From Marinitoga sp. 1197 (lineage in GTDB: Bacteria; Thermotogota; Thermotogae; Petrotogales; Petrotogaceae): a DNA stretch of 64,000 bases. The stretch covers positions 1 to 64,000 of the forward strand of contig NZ_AZAY01000011.1 of assembly GCF_001021165.1 (NCBI RefSeq), given 5' to 3'. Positions 1 through 7,716 of the stretch are shown piece after piece. Position 1 is the stretch's first letter. Every line of letters begins with the position of its first letter. The notes under the pieces are model-generated. The model was not told the DNA's origin. It saw only the letters and a list, made by a program, of their open reading frames with translations, and made no database searches. Position numbers and translations under genes: made by a program.

Positions 1-4
1 AAAT

Positions 5-32
5 ACCTCTCTGCTTGATTTAGCAAAGAGGT
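5..32. terminator. Imperfect hairpin at window edge
   Basis: A ten-base stem (positions 5-14 with 23-32, one mismatch) closes an 8-base loop and is followed on the plus strand by TTGTCTT. It may end a gene lying to the left of the window. The T-run is weak, so this is less secure than the next hairpin. Confidence 0.4.
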
Positions 33-46
33 TTGTCTTCAATCTG

Positions 47-81
47 AAACAATCTGAGATATCTATCTCAGATTGTTTTTT
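47..81. terminator. Terminator at the 3' end of ddl and of a convergent gene
   Basis: A perfect 14-bp inverted repeat (47-60 with 65-78, loop ATCT) is followed by a T-run on the plus strand. It overlaps the ddl stop codon, which is read on the minus strand. It best serves a plus-strand gene entering from the left; the minus-strand side has only a short A/T tail. Confidence 0.7.
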
Positions 82-959
82 ATTAATATGTCTATTAAAC
101 TTTCAAAAGATAAACCATAGGCATATGCTGATTGAGGTAAATCACTTAATTTTGTAAGTCCAGGTATAGTATTTACTTCAAGAATATAATAATTTTCACC
201 TTTCACTATTGCATCAATCCTTGCAAAATCCTTTAATTTCATTAATCTAAATATTTTTTGAAAATCTTTTTTTATTTTTTTTTCCAATTCAAATGGTATC
301 TTTGCAGGAATTTCAAATTCGGTCATACCTTCTGTATATTTAGCCTCATAATCGTAAAATTCCTTTTTTGGCTTTATTTCAAGTATTGGTAATACTATAA
401 CTTCTTTATTTTTTTCTATTATACTAACAGATATTTCTTTTCCTTTTATAAATTCCTGAATCAACATTTCTTTATATTCCTGTAATTCATGTTCAAGAAA
501 TTTTTTATATTCTTTATAATTGTGACAAACATGTATGCCCAAACTGGATCCACTTCTTCTTGGTTTTATAATCAAAGGAAAATCAAAATGCGGTTTAATA
601 AATTTCTTTGTTGATATATAAGCCGGAACAGAAAAATCCTTCTCAATAAATCGCATAAAAGATAATTTATCAAATGTATTTTCAGAAACTTTTGAATTAG
701 AACCTATAAATTTAACCTTTAATTCCTCTAATATCTTTTGCAATGTTCCATCTTCACCTTCATAACCATGAACCACATTAAATACAAGATCTATGTATTT
801 ATATTCTTTTAAAAATTTATCAAAATCATATTTTAAATCATATTTTGATACTATATATCCCAGATTTTTTAATGCTTTTTCAACATTTTTAGCGCTTACT
901 ATTGAAATCTCTCTTTCATTTGAATTACCGCCATATATTAATCCTATATTATAATTCAT
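63..959 (-). CDS. ddl: D-alanine--D-alanine ligase
   Basis: ATP-grasp enzyme that joins two D-alanines for the peptidoglycan pentapeptide; cytoplasmic. The N-terminus has the family YGGNSNEREIS motif. The middle has GYEGEDGTLQ and the nucleotide-binding KPRRSGSSLGI. The C-terminal third carries the metal and substrate motif YILEVNTIPGLT. At 298 residues it has the normal length. It is the last gene of the minus-strand run alr-yhaM-topA-ddl and its start overlaps the end of topA by 11 bp, so translation is probably coupled. Alanine racemase, the previous enzyme of the D-Ala branch, is the first gene of the same run. Assignment is by motif recognition and is secure. Confidence 0.95.
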   Translation of the reverse strand: MNYNIGLIYGGNSNEREISIVSAKNVEKALKNLGYIVSKYDLKYDFDKFLKEYKYIDLVFNVVHGYEGEDGTLQKILEELKVKFIGSNSKVSENTFDKLSFMRFIEKDFSVPAYISTKKFIKPHFDFPLIIKPRRSGSSLGIHVCHNYKEYKKFLEHELQEYKEMLIQEFIKGKEISVSIIEKNKEVIVLPILEIKPKKEFYDYEAKYTEGMTEFEIPAKIPFELEKKIKKDFQKIFRLMKLKDFARIDAIVKGENYYILEVNTIPGLTKLSDLPQSAYAYGLSFESLIDILIKNNLR

Positions 960-3192
960 TCAACTCACTCTCTTTAAAAAATTTCTTTTCATCGGGACAA
1001 TATAACATTTCCTCTTTGTTTTTTTTCTTATAAAACAAAGGACCATTACATGAAGGACATCTATAATCCGAAGGTTCGTCCCAGAACATTTCACCACATT
1101 CAGAACATTTGAAATATATTTTCCCCTTTTTACTCTTTAATTTATGAACTTTACTGCCACATTTTGGACATTTACCTCTGGCGGGCAATGGAGCTGTATA
1201 TTTACAATCCGGATAATTTGAGCAGGCTATAAATTTACCAAAACGTCCACTTTTTATTATCAGGTCTCCACCACATTCTGGACATTTATCACCCGTTTTT
1301 TCTTCTTTTCCTTTTTCAGGTAGAATATTATCCTCGGATAAATATACATTATTATCAATAGTTACGCCCAATATCCCTTTAGAAAGACCTTTATTTTCAC
1401 CACATTCTGGACATTTTAAAAATAAACCATATCTTCCAAATTGAAGTTCCATTTCCACATTACACTTAGAACATTTTATATTAGATTTATAATAAAAATC
1501 TAAAGATTTTTCTTTCATTTTCTGTTCTGTTGTATTTAAAAATTTTTCGAAATCCTTATAAAATTCACTTAAAATACTTTTCCAGTTTGTTTCTCCAATT
1601 TCAATTTTATCCAATTTCTCTTCCATATGAGCTGTAAATTTAGCATCAACAATTTCAGGAAAATTTTTTTCAAGTAAATCTGAAACAATAAAACCAACAA
1701 GCGTGGGTATTAAATTACTTTTTTCTTTTATTACATATTTCCTATTTAACAATGTTGTTATTATGGTAGCATAAGTTGAAGGTCTTCCTATTCCTTTTGA
1801 TTCCATTTCTTTCACTAAAGATGCCTCTGTATACCTTGATGGGGGTTTTGTTTCATCTTTTTCTGTTTTCAATTCTATATTTTTTAATTCTCCGCTTTTA
1901 GGTAATTCGTATTCTTTTTCACCTGTAGAAGAAGACCAGAATTTTTCAAATCCATCGAATTTTCTTTTCCTTCCTACAACTTCAAAAGTATATTTTTTCG
2001 ATGCATCCATAATGGTATATATCTTTTCTGTATATATAGATTGAGACGATTGTGAAGCTATAAATCTATTCCATATTAGTGTATATAATTTTAAATTATC
2101 ACCTGAAATTAGCTTTTTCGCTTTTGCAGGGTCTATATAAACATCTGTTGGTCTTATTGCTTCATGGGCATCCTGGATTTTTTTCTTTGATTTTTTCACC
2201 TTAAAATGCCCCGTATATTCTTTACCATAATTCTCGTTTAAATAATTAAAAGCTTTTTTTTGTGCTTCTTCTGATATTCTTGTTGAATCTGTACGCATGT
2301 ATGTAATAAATGCAAGTGGGCCATCGCTCGTTTCTATACCTTCATATAATTTCTGTGCTATTTGCATAGTTTTTTTCGAAGACCATCCAAATTTTGATAT
2401 AGCACTTTGCTGTAACGTACTGGTTATAAATGGCTGCGGAGGATTTCTTTTTGCTTCTTTTTCTTCAACCTTTTCTATATAAAATTTTGTTTCTTTTAGA
2501 TCTTTTAATATTTCATTTTTTTTCTTCTCATTAATACTTTCTTTTTTATATTTTTTTCCATTTATCTTCACTAAAGGGATATCCTGATCCATATATTTCA
2601 AAAAAATTTTATAAAACTCTTTTGGTTTAAATTTAAATATTGCCCTTTCCCTGTCAACCAGAATTTTTAACGCAGCGGACTGAACCCTTCCGGCACTTGT
2701 GTTATAATTTTTCAAAATTCTCCATAATATAGGACTTATTTTATACCCGACTATTCTGTCAAGTATCCTTCGGGCCAATTGTGCTCCAACCTTTTTGTCA
2801 TCTATTTTTTTTGGTGATTTTATAGCTTCCAATATGGTATCTTTTGTAATCTCAGAAAAAACTATTCTATTTTCTTCATCTTCATCTAATCCCAATAAAT
2901 AACTTAAATGCCAGGCTATAGCTTCACCTTCTCTATCCATATCCGGTGCAAGGTACACTTTTTTCCCTTTTGTAACTTTTTTCAACTCTGCTACAACCTT
3001 TTCCTTACCTGGCATCAATTCAAATTCTGGTTCGAAATCTTTTTCTATATCAACTCCAAATTTCTTTTGTGGAAGATCTCTTATATGTCCTTTTGAAGCT
3101 ACAACTTTATAATCGGATCCAAGATATTTTTCTATGGTTTTTGCTTTCGCAGGAGATTCAACTATAACAACATTTTTTTTCTTTTTTGTCAT
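949..3192 (-). CDS. topA: DNA topoisomerase I (type IA)
   Basis: Relaxes negatively supercoiled DNA by single-strand passage. The N-terminal Toprim domain shows VIVESPAKAKTIEKYL and the acidic cluster in APDMDREGEAIAWHL. The catalytic tyrosine lies in YMRTDSTR at about residue 298. The C-terminal 180 residues hold four zinc-ribbon modules with CxxC pairs (about residues 575-600, 638-665, 675-705 and 712-735). The length of 747 is typical for a thermophile enzyme with a complete zinc tail. The start follows a GGGGG ribosome site, and its ATG overlaps the stop of the upstream exoribonuclease gene by one base (TAATG). This is ordinary TopA, not reverse gyrase: there is no helicase domain. Confidence 0.97.
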   Translation of the reverse strand: MTKKKKNVVIVESPAKAKTIEKYLGSDYKVVASKGHIRDLPQKKFGVDIEKDFEPEFELMPGKEKVVAELKKVTKGKKVYLAPDMDREGEAIAWHLSYLLGLDEDEENRIVFSEITKDTILEAIKSPKKIDDKKVGAQLARRILDRIVGYKISPILWRILKNYNTSAGRVQSAALKILVDRERAIFKFKPKEFYKIFLKYMDQDIPLVKINGKKYKKESINEKKKNEILKDLKETKFYIEKVEEKEAKRNPPQPFITSTLQQSAISKFGWSSKKTMQIAQKLYEGIETSDGPLAFITYMRTDSTRISEEAQKKAFNYLNENYGKEYTGHFKVKKSKKKIQDAHEAIRPTDVYIDPAKAKKLISGDNLKLYTLIWNRFIASQSSQSIYTEKIYTIMDASKKYTFEVVGRKRKFDGFEKFWSSSTGEKEYELPKSGELKNIELKTEKDETKPPSRYTEASLVKEMESKGIGRPSTYATIITTLLNRKYVIKEKSNLIPTLVGFIVSDLLEKNFPEIVDAKFTAHMEEKLDKIEIGETNWKSILSEFYKDFEKFLNTTEQKMKEKSLDFYYKSNIKCSKCNVEMELQFGRYGLFLKCPECGENKGLSKGILGVTIDNNVYLSEDNILPEKGKEEKTGDKCPECGGDLIIKSGRFGKFIACSNYPDCKYTAPLPARGKCPKCGSKVHKLKSKKGKIYFKCSECGEMFWDEPSDYRCPSCNGPLFYKKKNKEEMLYCPDEKKFFKESELNEL

Positions 3193-4229
3193 TATTTTTC
3201 CCCCATATTCGTAATTTTAATTTTTCTTCCCAGGTTTTTATGATATTCAGTCCAATGTTCATTATTAGACTCCTCAATATGACTTCTAACCTGCTCAATT
3301 TTTGAACTTAAATTATCTGCAAAATGCAAAATAAATGCTTCCAGTGTTTTTGGAACAATTGGACTACCCCATTCCAATTCTCCATGATGAGAGGCTATCA
3401 TATGAAGAATTTCATCAAGCATTTTCTTTGGAAATTTATTTATTTTTTTTGCATATTCAGAAACCATATTAATCCCTATCGCTATATGTCCAATTAATTC
3501 ACCTTCATCTGTTTTTTCAATTCCTGTTGGGGTAATCTTATATTCTCTTGTTTTTCCTATATCATGCAATAGTGCTCCTGCTATAAGTATGTCTTTATTT
3601 ACAATATTTTTGTAATTTTCTGCTATTGAATTACAGAGTTTTGCAACATCTATAGTATGTTCTAATAATCCATGCTTGTATGCATGATGAACATTAATTG
3701 CTGCAGGAGCGTATGAAAAATCCTTTTCAAAATTCTTATCTTTAATAAAGATATAAGATAATAATTCTTTTATATGAATATTTTTTATATTATTTATAAA
3801 ATTAATCAATTCATCCTTTAAATGTTGCACATTTTGAGTAGAAGTTTTTATGAATTTCTCCGAATTTATTTCAGAATCTTTTAAAATATATATACTATAA
3901 TTTTTCTCCAGATTTAGCTGAAGCCTATTTTCAAAAACTACTATTTTACCTTTTATTCTTATAATATTACCTATATTTATTTTTTCTGAATTTTCTCTTG
4001 CATTAAACCAATCAATAGCTCTTAGTCTCCCAGTTTTATCAGTTATTGTAAAAAGCAAAAATTCTTTTCCATCTTTAGTTGTTTGTAGTCTTTTGCTTAA
4101 AACTTTACCCTCTATTTCATAAGTTTCACTTGGTTTTAAATCAGATATATATATATCCTTTATTAAATCATCAGATAATTGGCCTTTTTCTCTTAATAAA
4201 TCTCCAAGATTCATACCACCATTTTTCAT
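3192..4229 (-). CDS. yhaM: 3'-5' exoribonuclease, YhaM family (OB-fold plus HD domain)
   Basis: Probable 3'-5' exonuclease acting on RNA (and possibly single-stranded DNA). An OB-fold nucleic-acid-binding domain covers about residues 30-120 (ending in VVFENRLQLNLEK). It is followed by an HD phosphohydrolase domain: HHAYKHGLLEHT at about 170, then GALLHDIGKTREY, then a conserved ASHHGELEWGSP. This OB-HD order and the sequence HHGELEWG are characteristic of YhaM/CBF1. The start at 4229 has a strong GAGGAGGA ribosome site. It sits between alr and topA with a 1-bp gap on one side and a 1-bp overlap on the other, so it is cotranscribed with cell-wall and topology genes. The link is positional only. 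Confidence 0.88.
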   Translation of the reverse strand: MKNGGMNLGDLLREKGQLSDDLIKDIYISDLKPSETYEIEGKVLSKRLQTTKDGKEFLLFTITDKTGRLRAIDWFNARENSEKINIGNIIRIKGKIVVFENRLQLNLEKNYSIYILKDSEINSEKFIKTSTQNVQHLKDELINFINNIKNIHIKELLSYIFIKDKNFEKDFSYAPAAINVHHAYKHGLLEHTIDVAKLCNSIAENYKNIVNKDILIAGALLHDIGKTREYKITPTGIEKTDEGELIGHIAIGINMVSEYAKKINKFPKKMLDEILHMIASHHGELEWGSPIVPKTLEAFILHFADNLSSKIEQVRSHIEESNNEHWTEYHKNLGRKIKITNMGEK

Positions 4230-4230
4230 A

Positions 4231-5337
4231 TTATTCCTCCTCTATATAAACGCGTGGAACCCTTTTAGTTATTTTTGACGTTATATCATAATTTATTGTT
4301 CCAGCTAATCTTGCCAGATCTTCTGCATATAGGAAACTTTTTTCTTGCTCTCCTATTAATACAACCTCTTCACCCAATTTTACTTTTTCAATTTGTGTAG
4401 TTTCAACTACAAACTGATCCATACAAACTCTTCCTATTATATTACATTTTTTCCCTTGAATCAATACATAACCTTTATTCGATAATTGTCTAAAATATCC
4501 ATCGGCATACCCAACAGGTATAGTCGCTATAGGAATATTCTGTTTTGAAAAATATGTTCTGCCATAACTTACACTTTCATTCTTCTTTAAAATCCCCACT
4601 CTTGCAACAACACTTTTCCATTGCAAAACAGGCTTTAATTTTTTTTCTTTTTTTATATCTGATGGTTGAAGACCATATGTTGCTATTCCAGGCCTTACAT
4701 AATCCAGTGTGTATTCTGGGAAAAATAATGCCCCTGCTGAATTACAAATATGCTTTATAGGGATATCGATATTTGAATTTTCAATATGACTAACAATATT
4801 TACAAATTTATCATATTGTACTTTAACAAAATCATCCAGATTATCTGCTGTTGCAAAGTGGGAATATGCTCCATGAATATTTATATTATATTCCTTTATT
4901 AATGTGATTATATTTTCTATCTCTTCTTCGCTTATCCCCATTCTATTCATTCCTGTATTTATATTTATATGAAACTTTATATTTTTTATTTCTTTTCCAA
5001 AATAATCAATAAGTTCTTTTAATTGCTTCAAAGAACCTATTGTATAAATATACCCTTCTATATTTTCTTTTATATATTCAGGTGAAACGTAATTAAAAAC
5101 AAGTGTTTCTATATCTATACCGCTTTTTTTTATTTCAATTCCTTCTCCTAAAAAAGCTACCGCAATCAATTTAATTCCCATATCATAAACAACTTTTGAT
5201 AATTTCACAGCGCCATGTCCATAAGCATCAGCCTTTAAAACAGGAATAACGGATGTTTTTGCTTTTTCTTTAATCAGTTCTATATTATGAATATACTTTT
5301 TAATATTTATTTCCACAAAAGTTTTTCTATCAAACAT
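4231..5337 (-). CDS. alr: Alanine racemase (PLP-dependent)
   Basis: Interconverts L- and D-alanine for peptidoglycan synthesis. The PLP lysine motif PVLKADAYGHGAVKL lies near residue 35, and the second catalytic tyrosine lies in ARVGILKKNESVSYGRTY. The substrate-pocket segment IGRVCMDQFVVE is intact. At 368 residues it has the usual two-domain length (TIM barrel plus C-terminal beta domain). GGAGGTG precedes the ATG. It is first in the run alr-yhaM-topA-ddl, so both enzymes of the D-Ala-D-Ala branch are likely made together. Confidence 0.96.
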   Translation of the reverse strand: MFDRKTFVEINIKKYIHNIELIKEKAKTSVIPVLKADAYGHGAVKLSKVVYDMGIKLIAVAFLGEGIEIKKSGIDIETLVFNYVSPEYIKENIEGYIYTIGSLKQLKELIDYFGKEIKNIKFHININTGMNRMGISEEEIENIITLIKEYNINIHGAYSHFATADNLDDFVKVQYDKFVNIVSHIENSNIDIPIKHICNSAGALFFPEYTLDYVRPGIATYGLQPSDIKKEKKLKPVLQWKSVVARVGILKKNESVSYGRTYFSKQNIPIATIPVGYADGYFRQLSNKGYVLIQGKKCNIIGRVCMDQFVVETTQIEKVKLGEEVVLIGEQEKSFLYAEDLARLAGTINYDITSKITKRVPRVYIEEE

Positions 5338-5505
5338 ACTTGCACCTCCGGTGTTACACGTTTACAGCAATTATTCACGCTGCCGCGAGCTTTTGATTTA
5401 TATTTTTTAATTATCCCACAATTTATATAAAGCTATATAATAATAATGTATAAATATTAAAAAAAAGTTACAAGGAAAATGCCTACACATTTAATATCTA
5501 ACAAA

Positions 5506-5514
5506 TGTTATAAT
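5506..5514 (+). promoter_or_regulatory. Extended -10 promoter for the LUD/permease operon
   Basis: TGTTATAAT is an extended -10 box; no good -35 is seen. It lies 43 bases before the ATG at 5557 and inside the longer open frame that begins at 5479. That argues for the downstream start. The rest of the 5338-5556 gap is AT-rich leader for the divergent alr operon, with a possible minus-strand TTGTAA/TACATT promoter that I do not list separately. Confidence 0.6.
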
Positions 5515-5556
5515 TACCCTGGAATATATTTAATTTTATTTTTAAGGAGGTTGACT

Positions 5557-6195
5557 ATGAGAAAAGATTTATATAACTGGAAATATCAAAAAGTAGGTGA
5601 AAAGGTTATAGAGAATCTAAAACGCAAAAAACACGATGCTTATCTCGTTGAAAAAAAAGAGGATGTAGTTCCATTATTAAATACAATCATGAAAGAAAAC
5701 TCTAAAGTTGCTGTTGGTGGAAGTTTAACTTTAAACGAGTGTAACGTTCTTGAATTTCTAAGAAGTGGAAGATTCAATTTTCTGGACAGATATAATGCGT
5801 CAAAAGATGAATTAGAAAATATCTATTTTGAAATGTTTAAAGCTGATTACTTTTTATGCAGCGCTAATGCGATTACAGAAGATGGAAAAATTGTACAATT
5901 AGATGGAAATGGCACAAGAGTGGCTCCAATGATTTTTGGTCCAAAATATGTAATAATTATAGCAGGAATGAATAAAATAGTTCCAGATTTAGACAGTGCC
6001 AACAAGAGAATAGAATACATTTCTCCGATGAATTCAAAAAGATTGAACTTCGATACCCCATGTACATATACCGGAAAATGTGATGATTGTCTTTCACCAG
6101 AAAGAATATGTATTCATAAAGTTATAGTTGAAAGTGGAGTAAGACATCCCGGGAGATTTAAAATTATTCTGGTTAAAGAGGATTTAGGATTATGA
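5557..6195 (+). CDS. LUD-domain protein (LutC/YkgG-like)
   Basis: Belongs to the LUD fold family, whose best-known members (LutB/LutC) take part in lactate oxidation; stand-alone members are often of unknown function. Visible signs are VAVGGSLTLNE near residue 50, the central ANAITEDGKIVQLDGNGTR, and a C-terminal cysteine-rich segment (PCTYTGKCDDCLSPERICIH) that could hold a metal or cluster. I chose ATG 5557 because AAGGAGG sits six bases upstream and the promoter lies inside the longer frame; this gives 212 residues. No LutA or LutB partner is nearby. The stop overlaps the following half-permease by 4 bp, suggesting a shared transport-linked role, which remains inference. Confidence 0.8.
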   Translation: MRKDLYNWKYQKVGEKVIENLKRKKHDAYLVEKKEDVVPLLNTIMKENSKVAVGGSLTLNECNVLEFLRSGRFNFLDRYNASKDELENIYFEMFKADYFLCSANAITEDGKIVQLDGNGTRVAPMIFGPKYVIIIAGMNKIVPDLDSANKRIEYISPMNSKRLNFDTPCTYTGKCDDCLSPERICIHKVIVESGVRHPGRFKIILVKEDLGL

Positions 6196-6683
6196 GTAAT
6201 CTGATTTTTGGATTTATAATGCTTTTGCTTACTATAATTTTATATATACAATTAAAATTTAAAAAAGGAAATAAAGAGTTTAAAAAAGCATTAAAAAAAG
6301 GAAATAAAAATCTTATCCAAAATTCAATTAGAATTTTTTCTATATTTTTAATAATAGGAATTTTGCAGAATTTTCTTTCTACAGAAAAGGTAGGAGATTT
6401 TCTTTTAAATTTTTCTGGAATCAAGGGAATAATAACAGGTTTATTTACTGGATCCTTAATGATGGGACCACCTGCTTCAGGATATCCAATAGCTCAATAT
6501 CTCTTTGCAAATAATGCCAGTGTTTCTCTTGTATCCTCTTTTTTGTTATCTTGGGTAATGCTGGGAATTATATTTATAACATATGAACTTCAAAATTTTG
6601 GAAAAAAATTTACTATAATACGTAATATATTAGCTATAGTATCAATAATAATTATTTCTTATTTAATGGAGATGATACTATGA
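6192..6683 (+). CDS. Half-size predicted permease, first partner
   Basis: Integral membrane protein of 163 residues with about four hydrophobic segments. The key feature is a Gly/Pro-rich motif, TGSLMMGPPASGYPIAQYL, in the middle of a membrane helix pair. The next gene repeats this pattern (GTLMVGPSYAFYPFFAEL). Full-length permeases of the PF03773 (ArsP-like) kind contain two such halves in one chain, so these two genes may encode the halves of one transporter. Overlaps of 4 bp on both sides indicate translational coupling. The substrate cannot be read from the sequence. The family link is tentative. Confidence 0.65.
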   Translation: MSNLIFGFIMLLLTIILYIQLKFKKGNKEFKKALKKGNKNLIQNSIRIFSIFLIIGILQNFLSTEKVGDFLLNFSGIKGIITGLFTGSLMMGPPASGYPIAQYLFANNASVSLVSSFLLSWVMLGIIFITYELQNFGKKFTIIRNILAIVSIIIISYLMEMIL

Positions 6684-7183
6684 AAAACCTTATAAAAAAT
6701 TATAAAATAGAAATAGTTATATTTCTTATAGCTATAATTTTAATAGTGTTTAACCCTAATAAGGCAATATCAGGTTTTAAATATGCAATAAAAACGTTTT
6801 TTAATTTGTTTCCAATAATAGTAAGTGTAGCCTATTTGACAGGATATATATCAGAAATTATACCGAAAAATGTTATCATTAAAATTATTGGTAAAGAAAG
6901 CGGAGTAAAAGGAAAGATTTTAGGAGGTATATTTGGTACATTAATGGTAGGACCATCCTATGCTTTTTATCCTTTTTTTGCTGAATTAATAAATAATGGT
7001 GCAAATGTTGGAGTAATAGCTGTAACAATTGCTGCATGGTCTATCAAGATTCAATGGCTACCATTTGCGCTTTCTATACTAAATATAAAATTTATTTTAC
7101 TTTTAAATATTTTTATAGTAATTTATGCTTTTATTAGTGGTTATATAATGGAATGTTTTTTAGATAGAAATCAATTTGATTAA
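6680..7183 (+). CDS. Half-size predicted permease, second partner
   Basis: Membrane protein of 167 residues that repeats the architecture of its upstream neighbour. A hydrophobic N-terminal helix (about 10-27) and a second segment (about 38-58) are followed by the motif GGIFGTLMVGPSYAFYPFF, a hydrophilic turn, then two more hydrophobic segments. The overlap with the previous stop (ATGA) implies production in equal amounts, as expected for a heterodimer. It ends the operon, and no clear terminator follows. The substrate is unknown. Confidence 0.65.
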   Translation: MKNLIKNYKIEIVIFLIAIILIVFNPNKAISGFKYAIKTFFNLFPIIVSVAYLTGYISEIIPKNVIIKIIGKESGVKGKILGGIFGTLMVGPSYAFYPFFAELINNGANVGVIAVTIAAWSIKIQWLPFALSILNIKFILLLNIFIVIYAFISGYIMECFLDRNQFD

Positions 7184-7230
7184 ATATAAACCATAATGCT
7201 TTGGTAAATAAAATTTAATACAACAAAATT

Positions 7231-7273
7231 ATAATTATTTCGTATGCGAATATTTCGCATACGAAATAATTAT
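7231..7273. promoter_or_regulatory. Perfect 20+3+20 palindrome, probable MarR operator
   Basis: Positions 7231-7250 are the exact reverse complement of 7254-7273 around a TAT centre. The core is CGTATGCGAA/TTCGCATACG. A TATAAT box at 7230-7235 overlaps its left end, and the right end is only 16 bases before the marR start. A repressor bound here would block both polymerase and initiation. The inner half-sites resemble the type of inverted repeat bound by MarR dimers; binding itself is inferred. Confidence 0.8.
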
Positions 7274-7289
7274 TTATGAGGTGATTCAA

Positions 7290-7715
7290 TTGAATAAAAG
7301 TTTTGAGATTATTGTTTTAATAAAAGAGATAAAAGAAAATTTCAAAAAGTTTATGTCTGAACATTTTAACAATATGCAATTTACGCATTCTCAATGGATG
7401 TTATTGGGAGTTTTAATGAAGAATGGAAACATGAAAATTAGCGATTTAAGTAAAAAAATGGGATTATCTAATAGTACAGTTTCAGGAATTATAGATAGAT
7501 TGGAAAATCAGGGATTTGTGAAAAGGGCAAGAGATGAAAAAGATAGAAGGAAAGTTTTTGTTGAGATAACGGAAAAATTTAAAGAAATTGCTGAAAAAAG
7601 CCATATCAATGTTGAAAAGCAAATGGAAGAAATGTTGAAAAATGTTCCAGAAGATGATTTAGATAAAGTTATTGAAGGATTAAAAATATTAAATAATATT
7701 TTGGAGGAGAGATAA
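7290..7715 (+). CDS. MarR-family transcriptional regulator
   Basis: Winged-helix repressor of 141 residues. The recognition region reads ISDLSKKMGLSNSTVSGIIDRLENQGFVKR, followed by the wing RDEKDRRKVFVEIT, which is the standard MarR pattern. I prefer TTG 7290: the GAGGTGA ribosome site ends five bases before it, whereas the GTG at 7281 lies inside that site. The gene is preceded by a perfect palindrome and followed one base later by the ABC exporter genes. It probably represses itself and the exporter until a toxic ligand binds. This arrangement matches other drug-responsive MarR-ABC operons. Confidence 0.9.
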   Translation: MNKSFEIIVLIKEIKENFKKFMSEHFNNMQFTHSQWMLLGVLMKNGNMKISDLSKKMGLSNSTVSGIIDRLENQGFVKRARDEKDRRKVFVEITEKFKEIAEKSHINVEKQMEEMLKNVPEDDLDKVIEGLKILNNILEER

Positions 7716-7716
7716 G

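Noticed and set aside
949-3192. Reverse gyrase
   Set aside because: The protein has only the type IA topoisomerase and zinc ribbons, with no helicase domain.
5479-5556. N-terminal extension of the LUD protein from ATG 5479
   Set aside because: The extension contains the extended -10 promoter, and the AAGGAGG site is in front of ATG 5557.
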